A DNA stretch of 64,000 nt from Cladobotryum mycophilum (Eukaryota; Ascomycota; Sordariomycetes; Hypocreales; Hypocreaceae), in assembly GCA_036429605.1 (NCBI GenBank), contig CM071589.1, positions 5,518,001 through 5,582,000 of the forward strand. The letters are read 5' to 3'. The notes beneath the pieces were generated by a model that ran no database searches, was not told the origin of the DNA, and was given only the letters and a program-made list of their open reading frames with translations. The translations under genes and the position numbers were made by a program. Positions 54,334 through 64,000 of the stretch are shown here, one piece after another (positions within the stretch are counted from its first letter, which is position 1; each line of letters opens with the position of its first letter).

Positions 54334-54883
54334 GGGAACCAACGTTAGCGAGTTAGTTTGTTTCTAAGAATAATAGCGAACAAAGAACCAGAGAATAGAA
54401 CCAGTAGCATTTATTTCCTCAAGGGGCGTCTTAACTAGAGTCCCCCCTTGTCTTTTTTAAATACTATCCATCCTTTCTCTCTATCCAGCTGTCCTGCAGA
54501 TTCATTAAGCTGAATTGCCTACCCGCAATCCCACGTATATACCTCTCCTCCCAGCCCAGCCAAAGAGAAAACATGAATTCATGCCCAACACTAATATGTA
54601 GTAGACTCGACCCTCCTCCCCGCCGCCGCCGCACCAACTTGCACTTCAAAACGTTCTTCAAAAAAAAACACAATCATTTCTCGACTCTGCCATAGCCAAA
54701 GCCTTATTTTCGAAGCAAAACAAAAAAAGGAGAGTTCCACTATTGGTATGTAACATGAATCATCAAAAGCCATCCCCTTCATTTCAACCGTCCCCTTCTT
54801 TATACGCGGGGTTCATATTTCCGGCCCTTTTTTTCCTTTTTATAAACCGTCGCCGTGAATGTTTCCACTGTATAAAACCTGCT
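54334..54883. other. convergent intergenic region
   Basis: 3' flanks of the DUF3669 and calcineurin genes; poly-A/T runs and no ORF. Confidence 0.5.
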
Positions 54884-56854
54884 TTATGTTGAAGAAGTTG
54901 ATGAGGTACTTCGGTGCTTGCGATCCCTACATTCGTTATTCGTTAGTATCTGAAAGGGAAACGAAAACTTCAAAAAAAAATTGCAAAAAATGCATCCGCA
55001 AGGCACACTTACGTGCTAAGTCTCCTAGATAGCTGCTGCAACTTCTTGTCATTGTCCGCCTCATGTGCTGCCTTTTGCAAAGCCATAGCCCTCTCTTCTT
55101 CCTGGTGCTTGACCACCTCCTCGTGGGACGGTGGGAGATGCTCATTCTGTATGTCGACTTTTCTCGCATCCTCGAATGAGCTAATAGCGTTCTTGATGCC
55201 TTCAGCACCAAGCATGAGCGTTCCAGCAGGCAATCTTCCTCCGGAAACCGTCTTCAGCTCCGTAACCCGCTCGGATTCCTCTCGAAGAACCTGGAAGACA
55301 CGCGACATACGACCGATAGCAAGGATCTTGTTCTTGATAGCTCGTCGTTTGAATTCAATCGAGTTGGGATCATCCAGGGCGCCACTGGTAAGGGGTGGCG
55401 AGCTGGGACCAGGGGATTGAGAGGAGGGTGTTTCCTCCTTGAGCTCTTCCTCTGAGCAGGTGCTAAGAATAGCAATCAACATATCTGTAATCTTCTCACC
55501 AACAAACGGCAACGACCACGTAAAGACATCCATAAAGTTGGGCAGCCAATATGGGTGAGGGGTACAGTTGAATTGACGAATGTTCATGACATTGTTCTCG
55601 TATTTCAGAACAGCCGCCTTGTTGTTGTAAACATCAAGGTAGTTTGGCGCAGAGAAAATGGTCATGACACTAGGGAAACCGGTCGTTCGAGTCTTTCGGT
55701 ACATTCTGTAACCGGCGTCCTGCGCCTCGTGTGCGCGAATGACGGAAAGCAAGTTATTCTTTTCAAGGAAAGCACAAGCAGCGTGGTAGGAGAAGAAGTA
55801 TGAGCAACCTCGTACGTGGTTATGCAAGAAGAAATCACTCGACTTTTCCTGTCCGAAATCTTCGAGGGGATCGGCCCATAGAATATCGCACATCAGACCT
55901 TGGGTAGGCGGCTCTCGGAATCGATCAATCTGGTCACGCACGTTAGTCGGAGTACTAGATCGGGTTCCCCTTATTCACGTACAGTTCTCAGATCGTCGAG
56001 AGTATGCAGTTCGGGACTCAGACCACCGTGGATACACAGGAATTGCTTGTTCATAACAGCTGCCAGGGGAAGGCAGCAAAACGATTCCATGCAGGCCTCG
56101 TAGATAGCTTCAGAGTACTTGTGCTTGCACTCGAGCTTGAAGGTAAAGTAGTCAGTCAGATGGCGACACTCGTGGTTGCCTCGCAACAGCCAGAGAGTCT
56201 TGGGGTAGTGGATCTTGAGAGCCCAGAGGTACAAGACACACTCTATACTGAAATAACCTCGGTCGACGTAATCACCCAGGAAGAGATAGCGTGTCTCGGC
56301 AGGGTCACCGCCAACCTCGAATAACTTCATCAAATCGTAGTACTGGCCATGAACATCACCACAGACAGTGATGGGTGCGTCCATCTCAAGAAGATTGGGC
56401 TCGGCGCGGAGGAGCTCTGTACCCTTCTTGAGGATGAATAGCGCCTGCTCATCGGTGAGTCTTCCTTCGCGATAAAAGTGCTGCTTGAGGAAGTTGATGT
56501 CGGGCTTGGACTTGGTATCGTCTTCATAGAACTGCTCGTCGGTGGGCTTGGACATGGCCGGCGCTTGAACATCTATAGGGGAGTACCGCGACAACGGTCA
56601 GCGTTCAGGGTTTCCAAGACAGGTCTGAGGTGGATGGCGGGGTAGTTTTGATACCAGGCCATGCGGAAGAATAACGCCAACATACCTTTGCACACACGCT
56701 CAAGTGTGCTCACTTGAGTGCCATCTTCCATCATGTGGATCGTAAAGTCGATCTCGGGCAGAGGCTTCTTCTCTCGAATAGCGCGAATGGCATTGTCGAC
56801 CTGGTTGGTGGTGCGTCGAGGCTCGACGGGCTGGGAATCGCCTCCAATATCCAT
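54884..56854 (-). CDS. CNA1: calcineurin A, catalytic subunit of protein phosphatase 2B
   Basis: Exons 56854..56686, 56572..55983, 55929..55013 and 54926..54884 (introns 113, 53 and 86 nt) give 572 aa. Metallophosphatase motifs are GDVHGQYYD, GDYVDRG and RGNHE. The calcineurin-B binding helix follows the core (VFTWSLPFVGEKITDMLIAI). The calmodulin-binding segment is KNKILAIGRMSRVFQVL. It dephosphorylates targets such as Crz1 in response to Ca2+/calmodulin, and controls stress, growth and virulence in fungi. If the last intron is retained, translation stops two residues into it at 55009 (559 aa). I favour splicing because the intron has GTAAGT, GATACTAAC and TAG. The added tail is Ser/Thr-rich. 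Confidence 0.93.
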
Positions 56855-58114
56855 GATGACTATCTGATGGTCCGACCCGGACGAATACTGATAGCTATGT
56901 TATGTTGCGAGTAAAGGAGAAGAAAGGGAAAAAAGCAACAGAACAGAGCCAACAGCGTCGGATCGTAGTAGTGCCGCAGAAGTTGGTTGAGTCCCAAGAC
57001 GGTCGAGTCGAGGAATAGCAAACAGTTCAGTGGGTGGCGGTGAGGGGTGCAAACTGTCCCGCAGCTCGTCGTACCAAGGTCGCCGTAGTCAAGAAGGCTA
57101 CCACTAGGCAGAATAATTGCAGGTTGCCTTTCCTATCTGCGCGGGTGACCAGAGCCTTGCAACGTCGAAAAAAAGGCAAATACAGCTGACGGGAGAGAAG
57201 AGGTTTGGTTTGGTGGTGCAATGAACAGGAGCCTGTGCCAGCCCAGGGAGCTGGGGTAGAGAGGCGGCGGGGGGCCAACGCCTGCTACTGCCCAATCATG
57301 ACGCCTTTAGGAGAAGCTGGTTCCTCGTCGACTGAGACACTGGCTGAAAGTATTTGGTATTATTTGGTGGGAGGGGGAGATACAGATACATACAAGTGCC
57401 GCTATCATTTTGGTAAGGCTTTTACAAGTACAGATAAGTACAGGGCAGTGATCTTCCATGCGTTGCTCTAACAATCACCTCCTATATTCTGCCACAATAT
57501 GTCCATCATTAGGTTGCAGTCATTCTGCAGTATCGTAGGTAGCCCAAATCTGTTATGTCGATACCCTCCATGCATGTTATCAGCTCCATCCAGCCCCTTT
57601 TACCGTCGTCCCCTGCGTGAAGAAGGTACCTATACTTAGTAGTAGGTGGTGACTTTTGCTAGCAACCCCGCTATTGTTCAAGCCCAAGTGCCCTCCAGGT
57701 TGACTTAGCGGCCATTTTAGCGGTACTTGTGCCCTGTGCGGACATTGTACGGCCCTGAAGAGGCTTCTTGTGCGGGAAATGGGTCTTGCCCTCTTCTGTC
57801 GAGTCTGATTACTTAATCGTGTTAATCATGCCCAAATGAGTAGGTGGCCATCTCTGTCCCCCCACCTGATGTCATGCGAGCGTGGGATGCAATGATTGAA
57901 TCAACACTTTCAGCACTCGCGACAGTTTTATTTACTGACGGGACACAAATGTTTGATCATGGATCCTTTTCAACTTGACAGATTGATGCACCACCAATGA
58001 TGATATTCAAACAAGTTCCATATCTATCTCTATGGTTTTATCACATGCTTTCCTCTCTGTTCTATATAAATATATATTCATTTTTTTACTATCGATTTGT
58101 TGTCGATGATGCAA
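56855..58114. other. intergenic region upstream of calcineurin A
   Basis: Contains the calcineurin promoter and leader and the 3' flank of the SDR gene; no ORF is supported. Confidence 0.5.
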
Positions 58115-59147
58115 TTATGGCAAACTGTAACCGCCATCCACAATCATGTCCAATCCGGTCGTGTACGAAGAGGCATCGCTCGCCAAGTATAAGTATGCGC
58201 CCTTGAGCTCAGTGACATGGCCCTCGCGGCTATGCAACAGTTAGTATATGAGCAAACGATGATTGTGTGGAAACCTACCCCATAACAATCTTGTCCTTCC
58301 ACACCTTCTTTGTGTCGACGGGGACAAAGTTGGAGATTTCCGTCAGAATGTATCCGGGAGAAACGCTGTTGACACGAGCGAAGCCGGTCCACTCAACAGC
58401 CAAACTTTTGCCTACATATAGGTTAGCCCAATGGACGTAATCAGCCAAGATTGAGAACACCTACAGAAGTGGATGACGGCAGCCTTTGACGCGTTATACA
58501 CAGCCTGCAACTGGGGAATATTGACAATGCTGCCACTCATGGATGCCGTCGCAACGAAACTTCCAGAGACAAAGTTTTCGAGAGGCTTGCCGTCCAGTGT
58601 TGTACCCTCCTTCTTCTGTCGACGGAAATGAGCGCCGGCGCTCTTTGCACACCACATAACGCCATCCACGTTGACGGCCATGACATTCCGAGCAGACTCG
58701 GCTGGCCCATCGAGGAAAGCGCCCTCAGTCCATGGAATACCAGAATTAGCAACGAATACGTCAAGGCGGCCGTTGAATTCCTTGACAATCTCATTGATGG
58801 CCTTGTCGACGGCTTCGGGCGAGGTTACGTTGACCTGGTACGCCTTACCTTGATAACAATCAGTCTGGTAACTCAATGGCATGGGCCCCGGGTATCAACT
58901 TACTCTTGACACCATAAGTCTTCTCAATCTTGGCAGCCTGATCAACAGCTTGCTTGTTGGTGTTGTACCACAGAGCAACATTGGCTCCGGCCTCAGCGTA
59001 GGCCTCCGCAACAGCCAACCCGATGCCAGCTCCGGCTCCGGAAACAATAGCGGTCCGCCCTTTCAGGGAGAACATGGGCAAAACTCGGTCACCCTGGGGG
59101 ACGTCCATGGAGTCATGGCGGAAGACACCGTTCACAATATTAGACAT
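58115..59147 (-). CDS. short-chain dehydrogenase/reductase, mannitol/sorbose-reductase type
   Basis: Four exons: 59147..58904, 58848..58465, 58411..58279 and 58229..58115. Introns of 55, 53 and 49 nt give 291 aa. The classical SDR motifs are GAGAGIGLA (TGxxxGxG cofactor site), VANSG (NAG), the Ser in ATASMSG and YNASK (catalytic Tyr and Lys). The overall form (MFSLKGRTAIVSGAG, then ARVNSVSPGYI, SYTTGLDMIVDGG) matches NADPH-dependent fungal mannitol dehydrogenase, L-xylulose and sorbose reductases. It probably interconverts a ketose and a polyol in the cytosol. The ATG at 59147 was chosen over the upstream in-frame codons because family starts lie about 20 residues before FSLKG. Exact sugar specificity is open. 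Confidence 0.92.
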
Positions 59148-59958
59148 TGTGTGAAAAAGATATAAATGAAGCCCAACAAAAAAGGAGTGAAGAGAGCTCT
59201 GCGGAGAAATAGATGCGGAGAGAACAGCTTTATTGATAAGAGTCACACCATGAATCTGCGGGGAGATGGGGCATGCATCAACTTTATACACGCAAAAACG
59301 CAGCGCAGCTCCTCGCTCAGCACGCCGAGAAACACCGAGTCGATGCAAATTTTTGCCAATGCCTCCCAAATCAGGCCCTCCTGCAGCGATCCCTGGCTAT
59401 TCAAATCTACCGTCAAGGCTTTTTCTTCTTGGTTTTGTCGGCTACACTGCGTAACATGACGGTGGAGCTGGACTCAGATGCAGGAATGTCTACCCCCCGC
59501 CGCGTCCTTTTTTGTGGGCGACATACCACATCCCACCTATCAGCAACACGGTCACCCCGTGGTGCCTGAGCGGATCTTCGTCTGGCAGCATTCGCTCCGA
59601 CGTAGCCAACGAGGGCCCGGCCGCCAAGACCGACAGATTGCGCCGCCGGCCGTTAGCCAAACCACAGCGCGGATCCATGTCATCCCGTATCCGGGAGTGA
59701 CGTCTGAAGATCGCGACGTCATAAACTGGTGGGGGTTAAATAAAAAGTTGCAACAATCGGAGCACGAGGCATGTGTTTACCGCTTCATTCTATGGTACAA
59801 TGCGCTTTGATTACATGTGATATTGCTTACCGCTCCCAATAGAGGACCAATGACGTTGATTGCTCAGTTCTCCCCCTCTAATTGCGCAACTTGCATTTTG
59901 ACAGCACCGGTATATTCTCGCAAACCACCCTGACGAAGCATTCACTGTTTCCAATCTC
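59148..59958. other. intergenic region upstream of the SDR gene
   Basis: A TATA-like TGTATAAAG on the minus strand near 59281-59289 could serve the SDR gene. No ORF is supported. Confidence 0.45.
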
Positions 59959-61840
59959 TTATCTCAGTTGCATATTTGTCGCAATGACTTCTTCCCGTGG
60001 AAAATTGGTCAATTTCCAACGCGATATAAAGTCGTCACGGTTAACTGGTTTTACGAGTAATTAGTATCCAGGAACAAGCCACGATTATACCTAGAAGGGA
60101 ACGACTTACTATAGCCGCCGCAGATGCGTCTTGTTCCCTCAAACTCACTTCTACCGTGGAGGATGCGCCAATTGTCAAAGACTAGAATAAATGAGTCAGC
60201 TTAGCACGACAGAGCTGGCAGGGGTCATACTCAGGATTCGTCCGGGCTCGAGTTGGAACCAATACTCGTTGTCTTCCCGTCTCAAAATCTCATCCCATTT
60301 CCGCGCCGCCGTATACCATTTGGATACGAATGGGTTCAGCGGAACAACACCACGATCATCATTGTTCCAACGAATTCGGAAGAGCTGATGTGTGCTGCCC
60401 TCAATTACAGGATACGCCCTATCTGGTGCAATCACCGCATCTTTGTTGCCGCTTGCATGCCATGGAATCTTGACGGATCTCAAAGTGTGGTAGTCATTTG
60501 GCGATTCTTTCTTGAGCCGATGAGCAGCATAAAATCCGTCTACCAGCAATGACTTGCCACCGAGTATGTCATCGGCAGTCTTACCAGGCGGCGGCGTGTG
60601 GGACAGTAAATGGAAAGCTTGCAATCCTGCTGGTTCAGTGAAATACGTGGTATCAGTATGAGCTGGGAGAGCAATATCTGTGTACGCCGTATCAGCGAGA
60701 GCGAGATCTGGGACGAAGTCATAGAAGCCGCCATAGTGAGTGTTGCGAATTGGCCCAATACTCTCCAGGAGCTTTTCTGTGGCCTCGGGGGTCTTGGGCG
60801 AATTGGTGACGAAACAGAGGCCGTATTCGCGCTACCATGTGTGAGCATTGATAACCTTCTCTTAGGGTCAAGACTTACAATGTTGTTGGTGAGTTCCGCC
60901 ATGCCCTCCTGGGACAATTTTTCCATGACACGCTCATACTCGACTTCGGGAGGGTTATTGCCAATGGTTCGATTCCAGAGTCGTCTTCCACTATCATAAA
61001 TAGTCAGGTCTGTCCAGAAAGTGGAGTGAAAGTGATTTTTTACAGTTTCGTGGTCAACTTTTTGTTGTTGAGACCGGTCAGTGTCGAATTTAGCCAGGTC
61101 CAAGTATAATGACTCTTGTGAGAATCCGACCCTACGACAACTTGTCAGTTGAACGGTAAAATAGATGAGGGAGTGAATATGTTTACACAGAATGTCAATG
61201 CCCTCAGTTCCCGATGAGACTTCTTGGACGTTGATGTCTTCGGGTATCTGGACAGGGGTGAGTGACAGGGTATGGCTTAATTTGGAAGCTTTGCTGTACC
61301 TCGAATGTCTTAAAGTTTCTCTGCATGGTATCATGGTTCACGCATTGGCTGCAACGGCAATTATCTCTACATGGTAACACAATGGCACTCTCAGCATCGT
61401 TTCGGAGATGCGCAAGCTCAAATTATGCCTATGCATATGCATACACGTACCGAAGCCATAGTTTTGGCCTGCATACAGACAGAGGGTTAGAACGGGACAA
61501 AGTTTCGTTGGAAATAAATAGCAACTCACAATACTTTGCTCTGTTGCACCCCAGACTCATCGGTCTTGAGAACCAAATCGTTGGGGTCTTTTTCGAGGCT
61601 CGTTGCATAAAAGCGTGGCCGAGAATTAATGGCCGAGGCACGACGAATGATGCTCCCAGTTCGGCTACTAAGACAGCGGCCGAGACTAGGACTTGAGACG
61701 AGTATAGAATGTTAGTTGATGTAGGAAAGAAATAAGAGAAAATAAAATGAAATAAATGAATTAAAATAATAAAATGAAAAATCATATTCATCGTCAACTT
61801 ACGAAAGAACTCTATTCAAGGCCCTCAAAGAGAAACTCAT
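59959..61840 (-). CDS. TMLH: trimethyllysine dioxygenase, mitochondrial, 10 exons (carnitine synthesis)
   Basis: Exons: 61840..61803, 61691..61530, 61468..61451, 61366..61300, 61247..61187, 61131..61044, 60990..60879, 60831..60231, 60181..60110 and 60044..59959. All introns are GT-AG and frame-keeping; 434 aa. The N-terminus is an Arg/Ser-rich mitochondrial presequence with an RRASAINSRPRFYATS cleavage-like site. WLRDNCRCSQC (spread over three exons) is the zinc site of the gamma-butyrobetaine/trimethyllysine dioxygenase family. Catalytic pieces are THYGGFYDF, AHTDTTYF (His and Asp iron ligands), LLVDGFYAAHRL and NWRILHGRSEF (third ligand His and the following Arg). It hydroxylates trimethyllysine with Fe(II), oxygen and 2OG, the first step of carnitine biosynthesis. 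Exon 3 is 18 nt. The call is firm; butyrobetaine dioxygenase is the nearest alternative. Confidence 0.92.
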
Positions 61841-62422
61841 GATTACCCGCAACTCGGTTATCCAGAGTTGTGAGTTTCTGTCACCGGAGGAGAGACGTTT
61901 TCAACCTACTTCCGTTTTCCCGAATGGTTCGTTCCAAGGGCGTGGGTCGCGAACTGAGCTAACATGCCACTTTATGCACGTGAGTTTAAGCCACAGACAA
62001 AGGTGAATTGCCTCAAGGAGCTATAGATGATCCGGTCCGTCGTTGCGGTACGTACACTTGCCTTTTGCATGATGAGCAGAGGGCCAAGAGGCCAATCCCA
62101 CGTCCCGTAAATTATTAACCTGCTAAAGTTATTAATTGTTGATAGCTTCGACGACAGCGACGAACGACAGCAACAACGGATGCCTCCCTTTGATTGACAA
62201 AGCTCTTTGAAGCTTCAAAATTGGCTTATTCATCTGCTCTATAGATACTCCACCTTCTTTGTCATCACAGACAGTCGTCCCAAAGATAAAACCCTAGCTT
62301 TCGGTCCTCTGCTGGCCATGGCAGCGTCGCTCTCCAATAGACGCTGCAGCCTTGTTCTCGCTACAGCTTAATTACGGTGCGCAAGGAACAGGACATCTGT
62401 GGGTCTCACAAGAACTTGCAGC
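61841..62422. other. divergent promoter region
   Basis: Shared upstream space of TMLH (minus) and the UBP1-like gene (plus); no element was identified. Confidence 0.5.
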
Positions 62423-64000
62423 ATGAATTCGCGAAACCCGAGGTTCGCCACCTATTATGACGACCAGGTCGCGGCCCACCGAAGAGTTCACCCTCGAGAG
62501 ACTGTCCTGGACCAATTTCAAAACTCGAGCGTCGTCATCACGGGCGCTCTTCTTTTACTTACCGTCCTCATCAGGTTCTGCAGCCCTGACGGGTCGTTTG
62601 AGGGCGCCGTTTCGGCTGTCGGGGCCTTTCTATGGGGGATTGTCGTTTTCGTTATACCAGCGCCACTACTCTTCGCCGTCGACAACTGGGTCAATTCATC
62701 ATCCCCCCACGACCAATGCGCGATACGCCACGAAGCAGCCATGCCGCCAAAAGCGAAGCCTTGCGCAGGGTGATGGGCTTGGATCGCCCCGGCGGCATGA
62801 TGTCCTCGGTCTTTCGTGCGAGAACACGAGCCTTATCAGTGACTGGCAGTGTGTTGGGACTGAAACTCGACTACGAGCAGCCACCCGGGCTGGGCAACCG
62901 AGACAATTCGTGCTACCAGAATAGCATCCTACAGGGTTTGGCCTCGCTTCATTCGATGCCAGAGTACCTTGCGACGTGCATCCGAGGCATCGACTTGAAC
63001 GGAGAAGCCGACAAGAACGTCGCGCAAACGTTGCGGGCACTGATTTCGGATCTCAACAATGTGTCGAACAGCGGAAGGACGCTTTGGACCCCGAGCCTGC
63101 TCAAGTCGATGAGCACATGGACGCAACAAGATGCACAGGAATATTATTCAAAGATACTGGACGACATTGACAAAGGCGCGGCCCTCGCAGCCAAGGCAAT
63201 AGCTGCGGAGCAGATAACGGGCCTAGAAGGAAACATTCACATCAAAGATAAAGACGAGAGCTCAGCCAGCGAACATAGCGACGATAGCGGCTATCAAAGT
63301 TTGCCTTCTAGCTCGAGGCTATCTGAGGCAAGCAGTGTGCGAAATCCTCTAGAGGGCCTGCTTGCACAGCGAGTCGCATGCGTTCAATGCGGCCATTCCG
63401 ATGGATTGTCCATGATTCCGTTCAACTGCCTGACTTTGAGTCTCGGGTTGGATAAGCACCACCACGACCTCTACGAGCGGTTGGACTCTTACAGCAAAGT
63501 TGAAACAATAGAGGGTGTCGAATGCCCCAAATGCACACTGCTTAAAGCTCAGAGGCTTTTGGGCAAGCTCGTAGAACGTCTGCAGACAGGAGATTCGACA
63601 CACGAGAAGCTCGGGGAACCCCTGCGAAGACTGGAGGCCGTTAATACTGCGCTGGAGGAGGATCAGTTTGACGAAACCACAATAAAGGACACGTGCAAAA
63701 TTTCTTCGAGAGTGAGCACCACCAAGACCAAGCAAATGGTGATTGCTCGGCCGCCACAGAGCCTCGTCGTTCATGTCAACAGATCGGTCTTTGATCCCTC
63801 GACATTCAATATGATCAAAAACTCGGCCCCTGTCAACTTTCCCATGGTACTCGATCTCGGCCCCTGGTGTCTGGGGAGTGCCGAACGAAAATCGACTACC
63901 GAAAAGGAATCAAGTGGTGGTAACGAAGACAGTGAAGAACAGTGGGAGCTAGATCCGATGGCATCCATGATTGCAGGCGACATGGGGCCTTCCAGATTAA
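62423..64000 (+). CDS. UBP1: UBP1-like ubiquitin-specific protease, ER-anchored, one-base frameshift, 3' end outside window
   Basis: The start is ATG at 62423. Two hydrophobic segments (SVVITGALLLLTVLIRF and GAFLWGIVVFVIPAPLLFAV) form an N-terminal membrane anchor, as in UBP1/USP30-like enzymes. After a frame change near 62703-62708 the protein continues without stops to position 64000. The USP Cys box is GLGNRDNSCYQNSILQGLASL-like with the catalytic Cys at about residue 163, and WTQQDAQEYYSKIL is the QQDAQE box. A CxxC pair (VACVQCG) and a second (VECPKC) may bind zinc. The catalytic His box lies beyond the window. The six-C run at 62703-62708 would need a seventh C to join both frames. No intron with proper borders fixes it. 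Confidence 0.88.

Noticed and set aside
62690..62740. Possible short intron joining the two frames of the UBP1-like gene
   Set aside because: Candidate GT-AG pairs such as GTCAAT...GAAGCAG give the wrong phase; a missing C in the homopolymer explains all the data.
1..64000. CRISPR arrays, rRNA genes, bacterial-type operons
   Set aside because: None seen; intron structure and gene content are eukaryotic (fungal).

Overview
The window reads as nuclear DNA of a filamentous ascomycete (Pezizomycotina). Nearly all genes are split by short introns of about 47-120 nt with GT...AG borders and CTAAC-like branch sites. The gene families are typically fungal: DUF3669 protein, RBR ligase with CCCH fingers, aaRS-like HUP protein, NCS1 permease, alcohol oxidase and a CYP7/8-like P450. 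Sordariomycetes, perhaps Hypocreales, is an inference from gene style only. I see no transposon, rRNA, tRNA or CRISPR array. All exon borders were worked out by hand from splice signals, reading-frame continuity and conserved motifs.

Layout. 0-13.3 kb is rich in accessory or secondary-metabolism-type enzymes: an acyltransferase cut by the left edge, a small SrpA-like catalase, a putative nuclear protein with a basic region, a secreted BBE-type flavin oxidase, an MDR reductase and a 2OG-Fe(II) oxygenase. No PKS or NRPS core is visible, so this is at most the flank of a cluster. 14.7-18.5 kb holds a fungal homologue of the interferon-induced 6-16/ISG12 family and an NCS1 nucleobase permease. 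20.5-31 kb is dense: an RBR E3 ligase with CCCH fingers, a PUA/ASCH-like protein, a class I aminoacyl-tRNA-synthetase-like protein without an anticodon domain, a Nudix hydrolase and a large DHH phosphoesterase. 31.4-38.5 kb holds an MFS transporter, a multi-pass membrane protein and a P450. A gene desert of about 4.1 kb follows.

42.6-54.3 kb: an alcohol oxidase with a one-base frameshift, an adenylosuccinate synthetase in 13 exons (one of only 11 nt), a SAM methyltransferase, a single-pass membrane protein and a DUF3669 protein. 54.9-64 kb is conserved cell biology: calcineurin A, an SDR polyol/sugar reductase, mitochondrial trimethyllysine dioxygenase (carnitine synthesis) and an ER-anchored UBP1-like deubiquitinase cut by the right edge.

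The two frameshifts (alcohol oxidase and UBP1-like) are each explained by one missing base in a G or C homopolymer. This suggests assembly errors, although real decay is not excluded. The most interesting items are the aaRS-like protein, the ISG12-like protein, the micro-exon-bearing purine gene and the DHH protein with duplicated flanking modules.
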